A stretch of DNA of 64,000 bases from Sphingomonas prati (lineage in GTDB: Bacteria; Pseudomonadota; Alphaproteobacteria; Sphingomonadales; Sphingomonadaceae), in the NCBI RefSeq assembly GCF_014643515.1, contig NZ_BMJP01000001.1, positions 434,001 to 498,000 of the forward strand, given 5' to 3'. The notes below the pieces were generated by a model that was given only the letters and a program-made list of their open reading frames with translations, was not told the DNA's origin and did no database searches. Shown here piece after piece: positions 28,157-36,449 of the stretch; the stretch's first letter is position 1; each line of letters begins with the position of its first letter. The translations under genes were made by a program, and so were the position numbers.

Positions 28157-29551
28157 TCAGACCCGTCGAGCGCCATCCCCCTGCTCGTTCGCCTTGCGCG
28201 CCTGCACCGCCGTGGCCCGGTTCCCCGCCTCCTGGAGGCGCTGGAAGAGCGGAGGTTCCATCTGGCGATCCAGTTGCAGCGGCAGCCCCCAGGCCCGCGC
28301 TATCGGCACCAGCATGACGAGCGCCTGGAGGAGGATGCGCGCCTCCTCGCCTTTGACCTCGGCCATCTGGGAGATCTCCTGGAACGTCTCCGGGTCGGTG
28401 CCGCTAGGGGCCGTCACCACGTCGTCGAGGCAGACCGGCAGCCCGTCGGCCTCGAAGCCCTCTAGGACGGCATCGACGTCCAGGAAGGGGACTGTCCGCC
28501 AGACGTTGAGCAGCCTCGCCTTGACGAAGTACGGCTTCGTCCAATCGGCCGCGGCTAGCAGCCGACGCTGTATCTCGACCACCCCTACGAGCAGACTGAA
28601 GACGAAGTTCAGGTCCACGACCCTCGGGGACGAGTAGCTCTTCGCCTGCAGCAGTCGGACGAACCGCTCGGCCTGCTCGTATCCTCGCAGGACGTCGAGC
28701 AGCCATTCCGGACTGTCGGCCGCGTGCAGGTTCAGCGGCAGGTAGATGTCGCTCACCAGCGACTCCCGCAGACGCCAGGTGAGTCCAAGGTTGTGAGGAT
28801 CGTTGTTGCGCGCCTGCCGGGCGACGAAGCCGCGGGACGAGGTGTAGATCGTGTCGAATGGCGCAGAGCCCACCAGACCGGTGGTCTCCGCGAACATCGG
28901 CTTGAGCTTGGCCACGCTGGTCTCCAGCCAAGGGAGCTCGTCGCCCCACGGATCGGCGATCAGCATTAGCCGGAGGTAGGGCGCCTTCCTCTCTCCTTCA
29001 GAGAACTCGGGGTCTCTGCCAACCCAGTCGGCGAAGTCCTTTCTGAGGTCGTCGGCCCGCCTAAAGAGCTGCTCCAGCAGGTGCCGGTCGTTCTCCGGCA
29101 CAGGCTCGGAGCCGTCCGCGACCCGGCGGTATATCCTGCCTGACGAGTGCACGTGCGGGGCAGCGAGGCTCCGCGGCACGCGCACGCAGATGACGACGCG
29201 GTCCACCCCCACGCTGCCACCGTTGCCGGCCACCGACCGCGCGTCGAAGTGGGCGGCGGGATTCATGTGCTGGGCGACAGCCTGCCTTATCCGCTGGAGC
29301 GACCCGTCGGCGTCCTTGGCGACTATGCCGGGGAAGGATCCCGCGACCGACTCCTCCTTCGACTTCTCCATGACCCCGTAGAAGACCCAGCCGCCGTGCG
29401 TGTTGGCGAGGGCGGAGATCGACTTGGCGATGTCGACGGCCTTCGACAGCTCGGACTTGTACTCGACGTACCAGCCCTCCGCCACGTCCCTCAGCCGCTC
29501 GAGATCGGGGGCGGCGAGGCTTTCCAGGGAAGTGTCGAAAGGCGAGAACAC
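28157..29551 (-). CDS. AlbA_2 (Schlafen-like) domain protein
   Basis: A cytoplasmic protein of 464 residues. The N-terminus carries WYVEYKSELS, then ISALANTHGGWVFYGV, the E-x-K and N-x-x-GG features of the AlbA_2 domain, found in bacterial proteins related to Schlafen nucleases and in many defence loci. The next part (YRRVADGSEPVPENDR) is also usual for this family; the remaining 280 residues are not recognised. It follows the gene at 29628-30365 by 76 bp on the same strand, suggesting an operon. The family includes nucleases and DNA- or RNA-binding regulators, so the activity is uncertain. Confidence 0.75.
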   Translation of the reverse strand: MFSPFDTSLESLAAPDLERLRDVAEGWYVEYKSELSKAVDIAKSISALANTHGGWVFYGVMEKSKEESVAGSFPGIVAKDADGSLQRIRQAVAQHMNPAAHFDARSVAGNGGSVGVDRVVICVRVPRSLAAPHVHSSGRIYRRVADGSEPVPENDRHLLEQLFRRADDLRKDFADWVGRDPEFSEGERKAPYLRLMLIADPWGDELPWLETSVAKLKPMFAETTGLVGSAPFDTIYTSSRGFVARQARNNDPHNLGLTWRLRESLVSDIYLPLNLHAADSPEWLLDVLRGYEQAERFVRLLQAKSYSSPRVVDLNFVFSLLVGVVEIQRRLLAAADWTKPYFVKARLLNVWRTVPFLDVDAVLEGFEADGLPVCLDDVVTAPSGTDPETFQEISQMAEVKGEEARILLQALVMLVPIARAWGLPLQLDRQMEPPLFQRLQEAGNRATAVQARKANEQGDGARRV

Positions 29552-29627
29552 TTGAGGACTCCTGTGCGATGTCTTTCTCGGACGCGTGGCCCGGAACCTT
29601 CGTCGGCTGGATCGTTCGCGGCAGCCG

Positions 29628-30365
29628 CTAGGCGATGCGGCGGGCGGTCCGGATGCGGTAGCTCCTCCCCTCCCATGAACCGTCGAACTCGTAGACCGCC
29701 TCGTCCACGACCGCGACGCCTGGCCCGGGCTCCAGTGGGTTCAGCACGCCGCCCTCGCCTTCGAGGCGCACGTACCACCGGCCCTTTACGTCCAGCACCG
29801 TCCCGTTCGCGCCACGCAACTCGCGACGCGCCGGCGGAGGCGGGAGTACGTCGTCGGGTGCGGGCAGCGAACGCGAGACGCGAACTTCCGATCTGGCCGT
29901 GGGTCGGCTGCGTGAGGCGTCGATCAGGCGCACGGCCTCACGGTCGACGACCGCCTCCGCCGCTCCGCCGCGCCTACCGAGGATCACCCTGTCGGCCAGG
30001 CCGTCCGCAACCGGGTCCCGCAGGGCGTCGATCAGGCGCGCGTCGCTCTTCCTGACTGTTCCGGGCGCCAGGCCTTGGGCGGAGCGGAGCAGCTCGCCGG
30101 TCGCAACCAGGAAGCTGCGCGTCACCACCTCCGCGGACGGCGCACCTGGAGCCGCGCCGATCACCGCCAGTTCCATGATGAGGCTGCCGATGTCGACGCG
30201 CCTGACGCCCAGCCGCAGGTCGCGACGCCCCTTCCCGCGGGCGTGCCGCTCAAAACCGCGAGCGATCTCCTCCAGCAGTTCGCCGGCGACCGAGGCCGGC
30301 ACGATCTGCTTGGTCTCAATCGTCACCTCGATCGCGGGGCACTTCGCGTGATCGTGTTGTTCCAT
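29628..30365 (-). CDS. Unknown protein, probable partner of the AlbA_2 protein
   Basis: A predicted soluble protein of 245 residues with no family I recognise. The N-terminal half (IEVTIETKQIVPASVAGELL, RRVDIGSLIMELAVIGA) looks like a compact alpha/beta domain. A Pro/Arg-rich linker (LPAPDDVLPPPPARREL) follows, then a beta-rich C-terminus with WYVRLEGEGG and YEFDGSWEGRSYRIRTARRI. The last part resembles a small barrel or SH3-like fold by pattern only. It is the first gene of a two-gene unit, and its constant pairing with AlbA_2 proteins elsewhere would be the key test. Confidence 0.6.
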   Translation of the reverse strand: MEQHDHAKCPAIEVTIETKQIVPASVAGELLEEIARGFERHARGKGRRDLRLGVRRVDIGSLIMELAVIGAAPGAPSAEVVTRSFLVATGELLRSAQGLAPGTVRKSDARLIDALRDPVADGLADRVILGRRGGAAEAVVDREAVRLIDASRSRPTARSEVRVSRSLPAPDDVLPPPPARRELRGANGTVLDVKGRWYVRLEGEGGVLNPLEPGPGVAVVDEAVYEFDGSWEGRSYRIRTARRIA

Positions 30366-30858
30366 GTAGCCTCAATTAGACTGGCGTCCCGCGATGGCAA
30401 TCAGCGGCGTCGCCGCCGTGCGCCACCGACACGATAGCTGGTATGCCCGGTGACGGCATCCTAGTTCGACTGATCGCCAATGCGACCGTCGATGAAACTA
30501 ACGAAGACGCGACCCGGCTCCGCCTCGCCGAGGGCGGCCAGGGCCGCGACTGTGTCCGCAGTGCCGATCAGCGCGTCGCGCGCGGCCGAGTGGCGGAATC
30601 GCGGTACGTCTGCTCGGACCCAGTTGCGGTCATTCGACCGCCCATTCCCGATGCCCCAAACCCGCCGTTCGTTCATCACCGCAAGATCTTAGCCGAACTG
30701 AGGTCGCCTCCAGTCTATTATTGCGGAGATATGACGCGCCGCGATTGCTGCGACTGACAAAAAAGTTGGCGGACTCGGGACCGGCGGGCAGGTAGGGTAC
30801 GGGGCAAAGGCAACCGCCTAGGGTCGGGCACGTATCGCCGGAATGGAGATTTTAGAGG
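30366..30858. other. 493-bp gap between AlbA_2 unit and RES gene
   Basis: The gap holds divergent promoters for the leftward AlbA_2 unit and the rightward RES gene, and one doubtful small frame (30461-30679). An AT-rich stretch near 30715-30770 is the likely promoter side for the RES gene, but I cannot define boxes. Confidence 0.4.
30461..30679 (-). CDS. Doubtful small protein of 72 residues
   Basis: Reads MMNERRVWGIGNGRSNDRNW and later ALIGTADTVAALAALGEAEPG. There is no recognised family and only a weak GCGGTG upstream. The composition is protein-like and nothing else occupies this stretch, but chance open frames of this size are common at this GC. Confidence 0.25.
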   Translation of the reverse strand: MMNERRVWGIGNGRSNDRNWVRADVPRFRHSAARDALIGTADTVAALAALGEAEPGRVFVSFIDGRIGDQSN

Positions 30859-32112
30859 TTGGGACACTTCAGCGACTTGTCGATCATGATGGATGAGCGT
30901 CGCATCCGTCCCGAGGGCGCTGATGGGCGGCGCGTCTGCTCGAACTGCTTCGCCGACCCCCATTTGAAGCAAGAAATCGAAAGGCAGGCGGACAGCCATG
31001 CCTGCGACTATTGCGGCGCCAAAGGGGAAGCCGTGCGAGCAGCCCCGCTGGAAGACGTCGCCGAGTATATGCTCATGCAGATCGACACCGAGTATGCGAG
31101 TGCCGACCAGTCACTGCCGAACGATCCGGAGACCAAGGACCGGATGTTCCCGGAAGACGAGTTCGACACCGCCGAGTTGCTCGAGAACCACATCGAGCTG
31201 GAGCTGCCGAATGACGACGGCGCGCTCATGTCCCACCTCGCCGAGACGCTGCCCGAGCAGGATTGGTGCCTGCTGAATCCCTTGGGCACACCGGAAGGCG
31301 AGGCGATCGGCAATAGCTGGGCGGCCTTTAAGCAGGTCATCAAGCACAGGCGTAGGTTTTTCTTTCTAGCACAGCCCGATCGCGCGCTCGAGCGCGACCT
31401 CGCGTGGGGCGAGGCAGCCTACGAGATCCCTGAATTGCTTGAGCGGATTGCGAAGTTCGCCAAGACCCATGGCATGTTGACGGCGATGCCGGCGGGGACG
31501 GCCTGGATCAGGTGCCAGGAAATGGGCGAAGGTGAAAGCACCTTCGGCCCTCGCCGCATGGGTCCGCCGCCATATGGCTTCGCCACGCTCCCCAACCGCA
31601 TGAGCCCTGCGGGGGTGCCGATGTTCTACGGGGCCGAAACGCGGGAAACTGCGCTTGCCGAAGTGGCGGAAGAGCCCGGGCGCTTCGCGGCGGGACGGTT
31701 CGCGGCGCAACGGGACGTGATTGTGCTCGATGTGCGCGCGGCTCCACCGGTGCCAAGCCTCTTCGACTCCGAGCACGCGCGCGATCGCTCGATCGCCATG
31801 TTCATGCATTCCTTCATTGCCGATTTTCAGGCACCCATCGATCGCAAACGCTTGCCGCACGTTGACTACTTACCGACCCAGATCATCACTGAGTATTTCA
31901 GGACTATGGTCCTCTTCGACGACGCTCCAATTGAAGGCGTCATCTATGCGAGCACGAAGGACGGTGGGAATGCCGTCGTATTATTCGCCGAGAACGAGGA
32001 CGTCGTCGACGACGACGCTGAGGCAGATGATCTGCATGATCCTTGGCTGGCCATGACGGCCTACGAGGAGTTGACGTTCGACACGAAGACAGGGGCCATC
32101 GCACAGGGCTGA
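30859..32112 (+). CDS. RES-domain protein with zinc-binding HEPN/RES-type N-terminus
   Basis: A protein of 417 residues from a TTG start (ATGs at 30886 and 30889 are alternatives). The N-terminus has two CxxC pairs (CSNCFADP and CDYCGAKG), as in the HEPN/RES N-terminal domain. The helical middle ends near LTAMPAGTAWIRC. The C-terminal RES domain shows its three name residues in context: Arg in NRMSPAGVPMFYGAETRETA, Glu in the same block, and Ser in IEGVIYASTKDGGNAVVLF. RES proteins degrade NAD+ and act as toxins in RES/Xre systems. Here no Xre antitoxin precedes it; a 72-residue gene is coupled downstream. Confidence 0.82.
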   Translation: MGHFSDLSIMMDERRIRPEGADGRRVCSNCFADPHLKQEIERQADSHACDYCGAKGEAVRAAPLEDVAEYMLMQIDTEYASADQSLPNDPETKDRMFPEDEFDTAELLENHIELELPNDDGALMSHLAETLPEQDWCLLNPLGTPEGEAIGNSWAAFKQVIKHRRRFFFLAQPDRALERDLAWGEAAYEIPELLERIAKFAKTHGMLTAMPAGTAWIRCQEMGEGESTFGPRRMGPPPYGFATLPNRMSPAGVPMFYGAETRETALAEVAEEPGRFAAGRFAAQRDVIVLDVRAAPPVPSLFDSEHARDRSIAMFMHSFIADFQAPIDRKRLPHVDYLPTQIITEYFRTMVLFDDAPIEGVIYASTKDGGNAVVLFAENEDVVDDDAEADDLHDPWLAMTAYEELTFDTKTGAIAQG

Positions 32113-32330
32113 TGGCGAATGCGTGGAATCGCATCATCGGCTGGTGGGAGACAGCGTATCTGGAGAATGACGCGCTTCGACCTCGTTTTCTGCGTGAGGC
32201 CGCTGCGGCACTGCCACTCAACGATGCTGTAGGGACCGCAACTGTCTACGATGCGCTGGACTGGCGACGCCTGCGACTATGGCAAGATCAGCAGGTGCCC
32301 CAGTGGACACCGGCGAACGCACTGACCTAA
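32112..32330 (+). CDS. Small protein coupled to the RES-domain gene
   Basis: A 72-residue protein whose ATG shares a base with the TGA of the RES gene (TGATG), so it is translationally coupled. It is Trp-rich (NAWNRIIGWWETAYLEND, ALDWRRLRLWQDQQVPQW) and acidic to neutral, with no DNA-binding motif. I do not recognise it. By position it could be an antitoxin, immunity protein or activator of the RES protein. It is too short and too well coupled to be dismissed. Confidence 0.6.
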   Translation: MANAWNRIIGWWETAYLENDALRPRFLREAAAALPLNDAVGTATVYDALDWRRLRLWQDQQVPQWTPANALT

Positions 32331-32576
32331 CCGACCCACGATGCGACGCCGTGGCAGCTTTAATTTGCCCTCAAACCGGCCGTTGGTCCAGGTGTTGTCC
32401 GGCCGCCAAGGCTGGGCGGGTTGCTGATCAGCGGCTTTTAGGCGTCCAATCGGAAGAACCGGCCGCTTGTTTAGCTGGCCGCCTGTGCGCACATTTGGAC
32501 GGCTGTCCCGCGAAACCGTTGCTAATTGCGGCCGTAGAGTTCCGACTATCAATCAATGTACCAAGCACGATTGCCA

Positions 32577-34511
32577 CTAGCGTAGCCAAGTCATGGGAAC
32601 GAGCTTGATCCCGTCTCTCCAGCGCTCAACTGTCGCTTCTCGAAACCATTCTTGGAGTAAATCGACATGGTCAGCCACAATGATCTGCATGCTGGGCGCC
32701 ATGCTTACACAGTAATCAAGCAGCAATCGATACAGACGGGCGACCGCAAGCTGGTCCTCATCTTCTGCACCAGATATTTCGCCGACGTCCTTTTCCTTTG
32801 GATAGTGAGCTTGGGAAGGCTGGTCGAGCATGACGAAGGCTGGCACGGGGCGATCTAGCCTGCGGAACAGCTTATGCAATGCGAGATGCGCGGCGACGTG
32901 ATAGCCAACCCAGTTTTCGCCACTGCCAATTTGATAGAGGAAAAGCGGTCCGTTGATCGTATCGGCCACTACAGTAAGATTTTTGCGATCAAGGCGAAGG
33001 CTGTTTTCGCCATGTTCAAGCTCCAGCCGCCCAGCGTAGTCGGTAATGTCGCGACCGATCAATCCGAGGGCGGTCGTTAGCCGTTCCTCCATGGCCTCTT
33101 GGTCCAGGGCGGCCTCGAGCTCTCCAACTTCTGCCCTAACCCGGGCCAACTGCAAGCGGAGGCCCTCACCGTCAGAGAGCGCGCGCGCGTTCTCAAGATA
33201 GTAGCCAATGCGGCCAGCAACGCGGGCCTGCTCAGTAAACTGATCCTGCTCAATACGAAGCCGCTCATTGTCGGCAATCCGGGTAGAGATGTCTCCCTGA
33301 ACAATCGCGAGCTCAACTTCACGGTTTGTCCGCTTCGTTTCCAGCTCGGCGATTTGTCCCTGGAGTCGAGGGTTATCCCGGCGCACGGTGCTCAGCTGAC
33401 GGTCCAAGCGACCGAGTGACTTTCGAATTTCGTCTACCGCAGGGACCGCTACGGCGAGATGGCTATTGCATAGCGGGCAGGTTTCATGGCCGGCCGCATC
33501 GTGGGCGACCAGTTCGATAGAGGCCAGTCTGGCCTGCTGCTCCCGAGCTTCCGTTTCAAATTCTGAGGCCTCCCTCGTCAGGCGTTGGAGATCTTTGATG
33601 TCGTCGCGCAGCTCCTGGAGCTCAATCCGAATACGACGGCGTCGTTCTTCCAAGTCGGTGAGATCCGCTGCTGGATCGTCGGTTTTAGCGTACTCCAGGC
33701 TCCTGGGCCCCGCAGCCTGCCCCAACAAGACCCGAACACCTTCAAGGGAATCGGCCGACGCATCGAGGTCTAGCAATCCGATGCGCTTCGCCTCCTGAAG
33801 GAGATTACGCGCAGTGCCCGAGGCCTCATCGGTCAGGGCTAGCGCGTCCGCGTAGTTTCGCTCAAGGGCCCTCAATCGGCGACGAGCGTCCTCGTACCGT
33901 TTCTGCTTGAGGAAGTGATCCTCACCCATGGCGCCAACAAAGTATGGAAGGGTGTCTTTGATGGCTTGGGGGATCCGCTCCTCCCCCTGCCGATGGAAAA
34001 GGAGGCGGCGACTGGCGATTTCGTCTTGGTTCTGGAGGCAGAAGAAGATTGCTTGGCTGGCAGATGCGTCCAGCGGGCGACGGGTGGCGCCCGGCTCAGG
34101 GATATAGAGGTTTTCCGCCACGCCGAGGATCGCAGACAGCCTTTGGCGAAGTCCATCAGCGGTGGAGTTTTTGACGATAGGAATAGTTGTTTCTGGGAAG
34201 TCCTCAACATTCCGTTCGAAGTAAATCTCGTCGCTGGCCTTGCCGGCCGGTCCGGGATTGCGCCTTGCGACGAGAATTCCTTCGCCATCATTGTCGAAGA
34301 TCACCGCGAACCATGAAACACCACGCCGGATCTCACCCTCAGCAATGGTGCATTCCGAACGACCCCAGCAATAGTCCACGATGTCTAGCAGCGCGGACTT
34401 GCCGGTCTTGGATGCGCCGGTGACGATGTTCAGCGCGCCTAGATTGAAGCGGACATCGCGACGTTCGCCGTCATGAGAGTAGATTGCGATCGCTCTGATC
34501 TGAAGGGTCAC
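32577..34511 (-). CDS. ABC-three-component system ATPase (DUF3732, SMC/Rad50-like)
   Basis: A protein of 644 residues. Walker A is GASKTGKS at residues 32-39. A long coiled coil is broken by a zinc-hook-like CPLCNSHL, and Walker B is VMLDQPSQ, followed by DEDQLAVARLYRLLLDYC. This is the DUF3732 ATPase of the ABC-three-component (ABC-3C) conflict systems. The GTG start at 34511 overlaps the stop of the middle component (GTGA); longer in-frame starts would overlap it further. In such systems the ATPase is thought to sense invading nucleic acid and license an effector, here encoded first in the operon. Confidence 0.85.
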   Translation of the reverse strand: MTLQIRAIAIYSHDGERRDVRFNLGALNIVTGASKTGKSALLDIVDYCWGRSECTIAEGEIRRGVSWFAVIFDNDGEGILVARRNPGPAGKASDEIYFERNVEDFPETTIPIVKNSTADGLRQRLSAILGVAENLYIPEPGATRRPLDASASQAIFFCLQNQDEIASRRLLFHRQGEERIPQAIKDTLPYFVGAMGEDHFLKQKRYEDARRRLRALERNYADALALTDEASGTARNLLQEAKRIGLLDLDASADSLEGVRVLLGQAAGPRSLEYAKTDDPAADLTDLEERRRRIRIELQELRDDIKDLQRLTREASEFETEAREQQARLASIELVAHDAAGHETCPLCNSHLAVAVPAVDEIRKSLGRLDRQLSTVRRDNPRLQGQIAELETKRTNREVELAIVQGDISTRIADNERLRIEQDQFTEQARVAGRIGYYLENARALSDGEGLRLQLARVRAEVGELEAALDQEAMEERLTTALGLIGRDITDYAGRLELEHGENSLRLDRKNLTVVADTINGPLFLYQIGSGENWVGYHVAAHLALHKLFRRLDRPVPAFVMLDQPSQAHYPKEKDVGEISGAEDEDQLAVARLYRLLLDYCVSMAPSMQIIVADHVDLLQEWFREATVERWRDGIKLVPMTWLR

Positions 34512-35023
34512 ACCCGGACTCCCATAGTTTGCAAGACAGCCGCGGGATCGGCCTGGTTGCCAAACCACCTACCAAGCATTCCGGAAGCCCGTCGCATCTC
34601 ATCGACCTCATCCGTTGACACCGAAGGTTTGGCACTCAGCTTTAGCGGGCGGTTGCCGTTCCCGACGCCATCGCCGCTGATCTCCACAGCTCCAATTTGA
34701 ACAAGGAATAACAGCGCCTCCCGGGTCACTGGCCGGAGCCGCAAGGTCCTGTCCGCGAGCGTGCTCACGGTGTCGGCATTGTCTCCAGCCCAAGACGCGA
34801 AGGCGGTGTTAGCCCTGCCGGGGAGTGCTTTTCGAGCGCTGGGGTGCAGGACCAGCGGCGCGACTAGAAAAGCGTAGGCCAGGGGCATCGTCCGACCTGC
34901 CTGCTTGCGAAACTCATTGGTGGTTCGGGCCAGAAGCTCACCGCAGAATGCGGGATTGAAGTGAGCAGCTTCTTCTTGCGGCCGGTCGCGCCACAGGAGC
35001 TCATACCGCGTTTGGCCCGGCAT
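34508..35023 (-). CDS. ABC-three-component system middle component
   Basis: A 171-residue protein. EEAAHFNPAFCGELL near the N-terminus and PLAYAFLVAPLVLHP match the pattern of ABC-3C middle components, which link the effector to the ATPase. The ATG at 35023 is 1 bp after the effector stop and has GGGGGAG 8 bases upstream; longer frames to 35110 would overlap the effector by 86 bp and lack a ribosome-binding site. A winged-helix-like region (REALLFLVQIGAVEISGDG) lies in the second half. It is coupled at both ends, so the three proteins are probably made in fixed ratio. Confidence 0.8.
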   Translation of the reverse strand: MPGQTRYELLWRDRPQEEAAHFNPAFCGELLARTTNEFRKQAGRTMPLAYAFLVAPLVLHPSARKALPGRANTAFASWAGDNADTVSTLADRTLRLRPVTREALLFLVQIGAVEISGDGVGNGNRPLKLSAKPSVSTDEVDEMRRASGMLGRWFGNQADPAAVLQTMGVRV

Positions 35024-35024
35024 C

Positions 35025-36236
35025 TCAGGGCTCCCCCACGCAGATGGTGACATAATCTCGATGCCAGCCAATTCGAAGGTCGTTGGCCAGAATGTGGTAG
35101 GATCCAACATTCAGGAAGCGGGCCGTGAGCGAGCGAAACGGAAATCTCGCTTCGTTCTCGACCCACTGATATAGGATCTGGCCGCCCTGCTTCAGGGCGG
35201 CCTCATCCTCCGCGCTGTCAGCATGGCCATCGCACATAGCCTCGAACCGCGGTTGCCATTCTTCGACCAGCCGCTGCTCAAACTTCTCGACCTCATCGTC
35301 AAGCACAACATGCTCGCGCGTCCATTTCGACCGCTGAGCAAACGCTCTGTAGAAATCCCGCTTGGCGAAGCGCATACGGCTACCGCCGAGCCCGATGACC
35401 TGAAGCTGCTGCACGAAACGAAATCCGTCGTATCCTGCGTATTCGAGCTCATCGGGTTCAGCATGTTCGAAGTCTGCAACGAGGGAACCCCTCCTGAGCA
35501 TTTCACGAATGTCGTCGAGCTTGGCCTCAACTAAGCCGATTGCAATGGGTGTAGGCGGGCTCGTCATGAGGGCCCCGCAAACCAACGGCCACCACCATCC
35601 CTCCAGCATCTCGCGCGCAGATGCGGCTTTTCCAGGAGGTGCGACAAGACGCAAGGCGTGCTCCAGCTCGCCATCTAGATCGGTAATTAAGGGCTGATTG
35701 TCGAGCACTTCCACAGCGCTCAACAGGGCTGACCGCATTGGTTCCGAGAGCGCTAAGAACGCGGCAAACGCCGGCTCCAACGCCTTGTTCCTGGATGTTT
35801 GGGCCACCTCAGTCAGCCGTTCATTGGCGGACTTCGGATTACGGTTCGCACCCGGGGCACATGCACCAGCCGGTCGGAGCTGAGATGCGGCGGACCCCAC
35901 GGGCGCCGATCCAGTCGTTATCAATGCCAATCTCGCCCGAGATGGCAATGACGGATCATCCTTTGCGGCGACCGACCAAACACGTAAAGTTTTCCAGAGA
36001 TCTTCGCTCGAGTCACTCAGACTGGCCACACGATCGATGTGATGCTTTGTTTGCAGCAGCTCCAATGCGGTGCCCTTCTGAAAGGACACATCATCAAAGC
36101 GTTCGATCGATACCTCGACCTCTACACCCGTGTTCACATGCGGAATACATAAGAGCAGCGCGAGCCGAGCTTGGTATAGATAGCCGACTGCGGACGCTCC
36201 CGCCGTAAACTGGTTAGCCCCGTTGCTCAATGACAC
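35025..36236 (-). CDS. ABC-three-component system effector with nuclease-like N-terminus
   Basis: About 403 residues. The N-terminus (FTAGASAVGYLYQARLALL, VEVSIERFDDVSF, ALELLQTKHHI) looks like a PD-(D/E)xK-type restriction fold with E...QxK. The C-terminal domain ends FLNVGSYHILANDLRIGWHR, the hallmark of ABC-3C effectors. The start is uncertain: GTG at 36236, TTG at 36230 (GGGGGG upstream, good spacing) or GTG at 36296. The last adds residues that look unlike the family. It is the first gene of the operon and divergent from the helicase. Expected role: DNA cleavage on infection, gated by the other two components. Confidence 0.8.
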   Translation of the reverse strand: MSLSNGANQFTAGASAVGYLYQARLALLLCIPHVNTGVEVEVSIERFDDVSFQKGTALELLQTKHHIDRVASLSDSSEDLWKTLRVWSVAAKDDPSLPSRARLALITTGSAPVGSAASQLRPAGACAPGANRNPKSANERLTEVAQTSRNKALEPAFAAFLALSEPMRSALLSAVEVLDNQPLITDLDGELEHALRLVAPPGKAASAREMLEGWWWPLVCGALMTSPPTPIAIGLVEAKLDDIREMLRRGSLVADFEHAEPDELEYAGYDGFRFVQQLQVIGLGGSRMRFAKRDFYRAFAQRSKWTREHVVLDDEVEKFEQRLVEEWQPRFEAMCDGHADSAEDEAALKQGGQILYQWVENEARFPFRSLTARFLNVGSYHILANDLRIGWHRDYVTICVGEP

Positions 36237-36449
36237 CCCCCATGAATTAAGGTATGCCAATCCTCTGGCCAAATACAAGGCACCGTCGAGCAGCACGGTC
36301 GAGCGGATTAACTGCCAACGACCGTGCTACCCGTTTCGGCGGCCTTCATTGGCCCCGCCAAGGCCGTGGGCAAATGCACATACCCAGGCGCGCGGCTGGA
36401 GCCCTCCGCGGATAGTTGGTAAGGGTTACGTCCGGCAGGAGAGCGAACG
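36237..36449. promoter_or_regulatory. Divergent region between ABC-3C operon and helicase
   Basis: This 213-bp gap must carry promoters for both directions. A long inverted repeat is visible: GCACGGTCG near 36292 and CGACCGTGC near 36318, enclosing about 17 bases. It could be an operator or a transcript end. No clear promoter boxes can be assigned. Confidence 0.35.
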
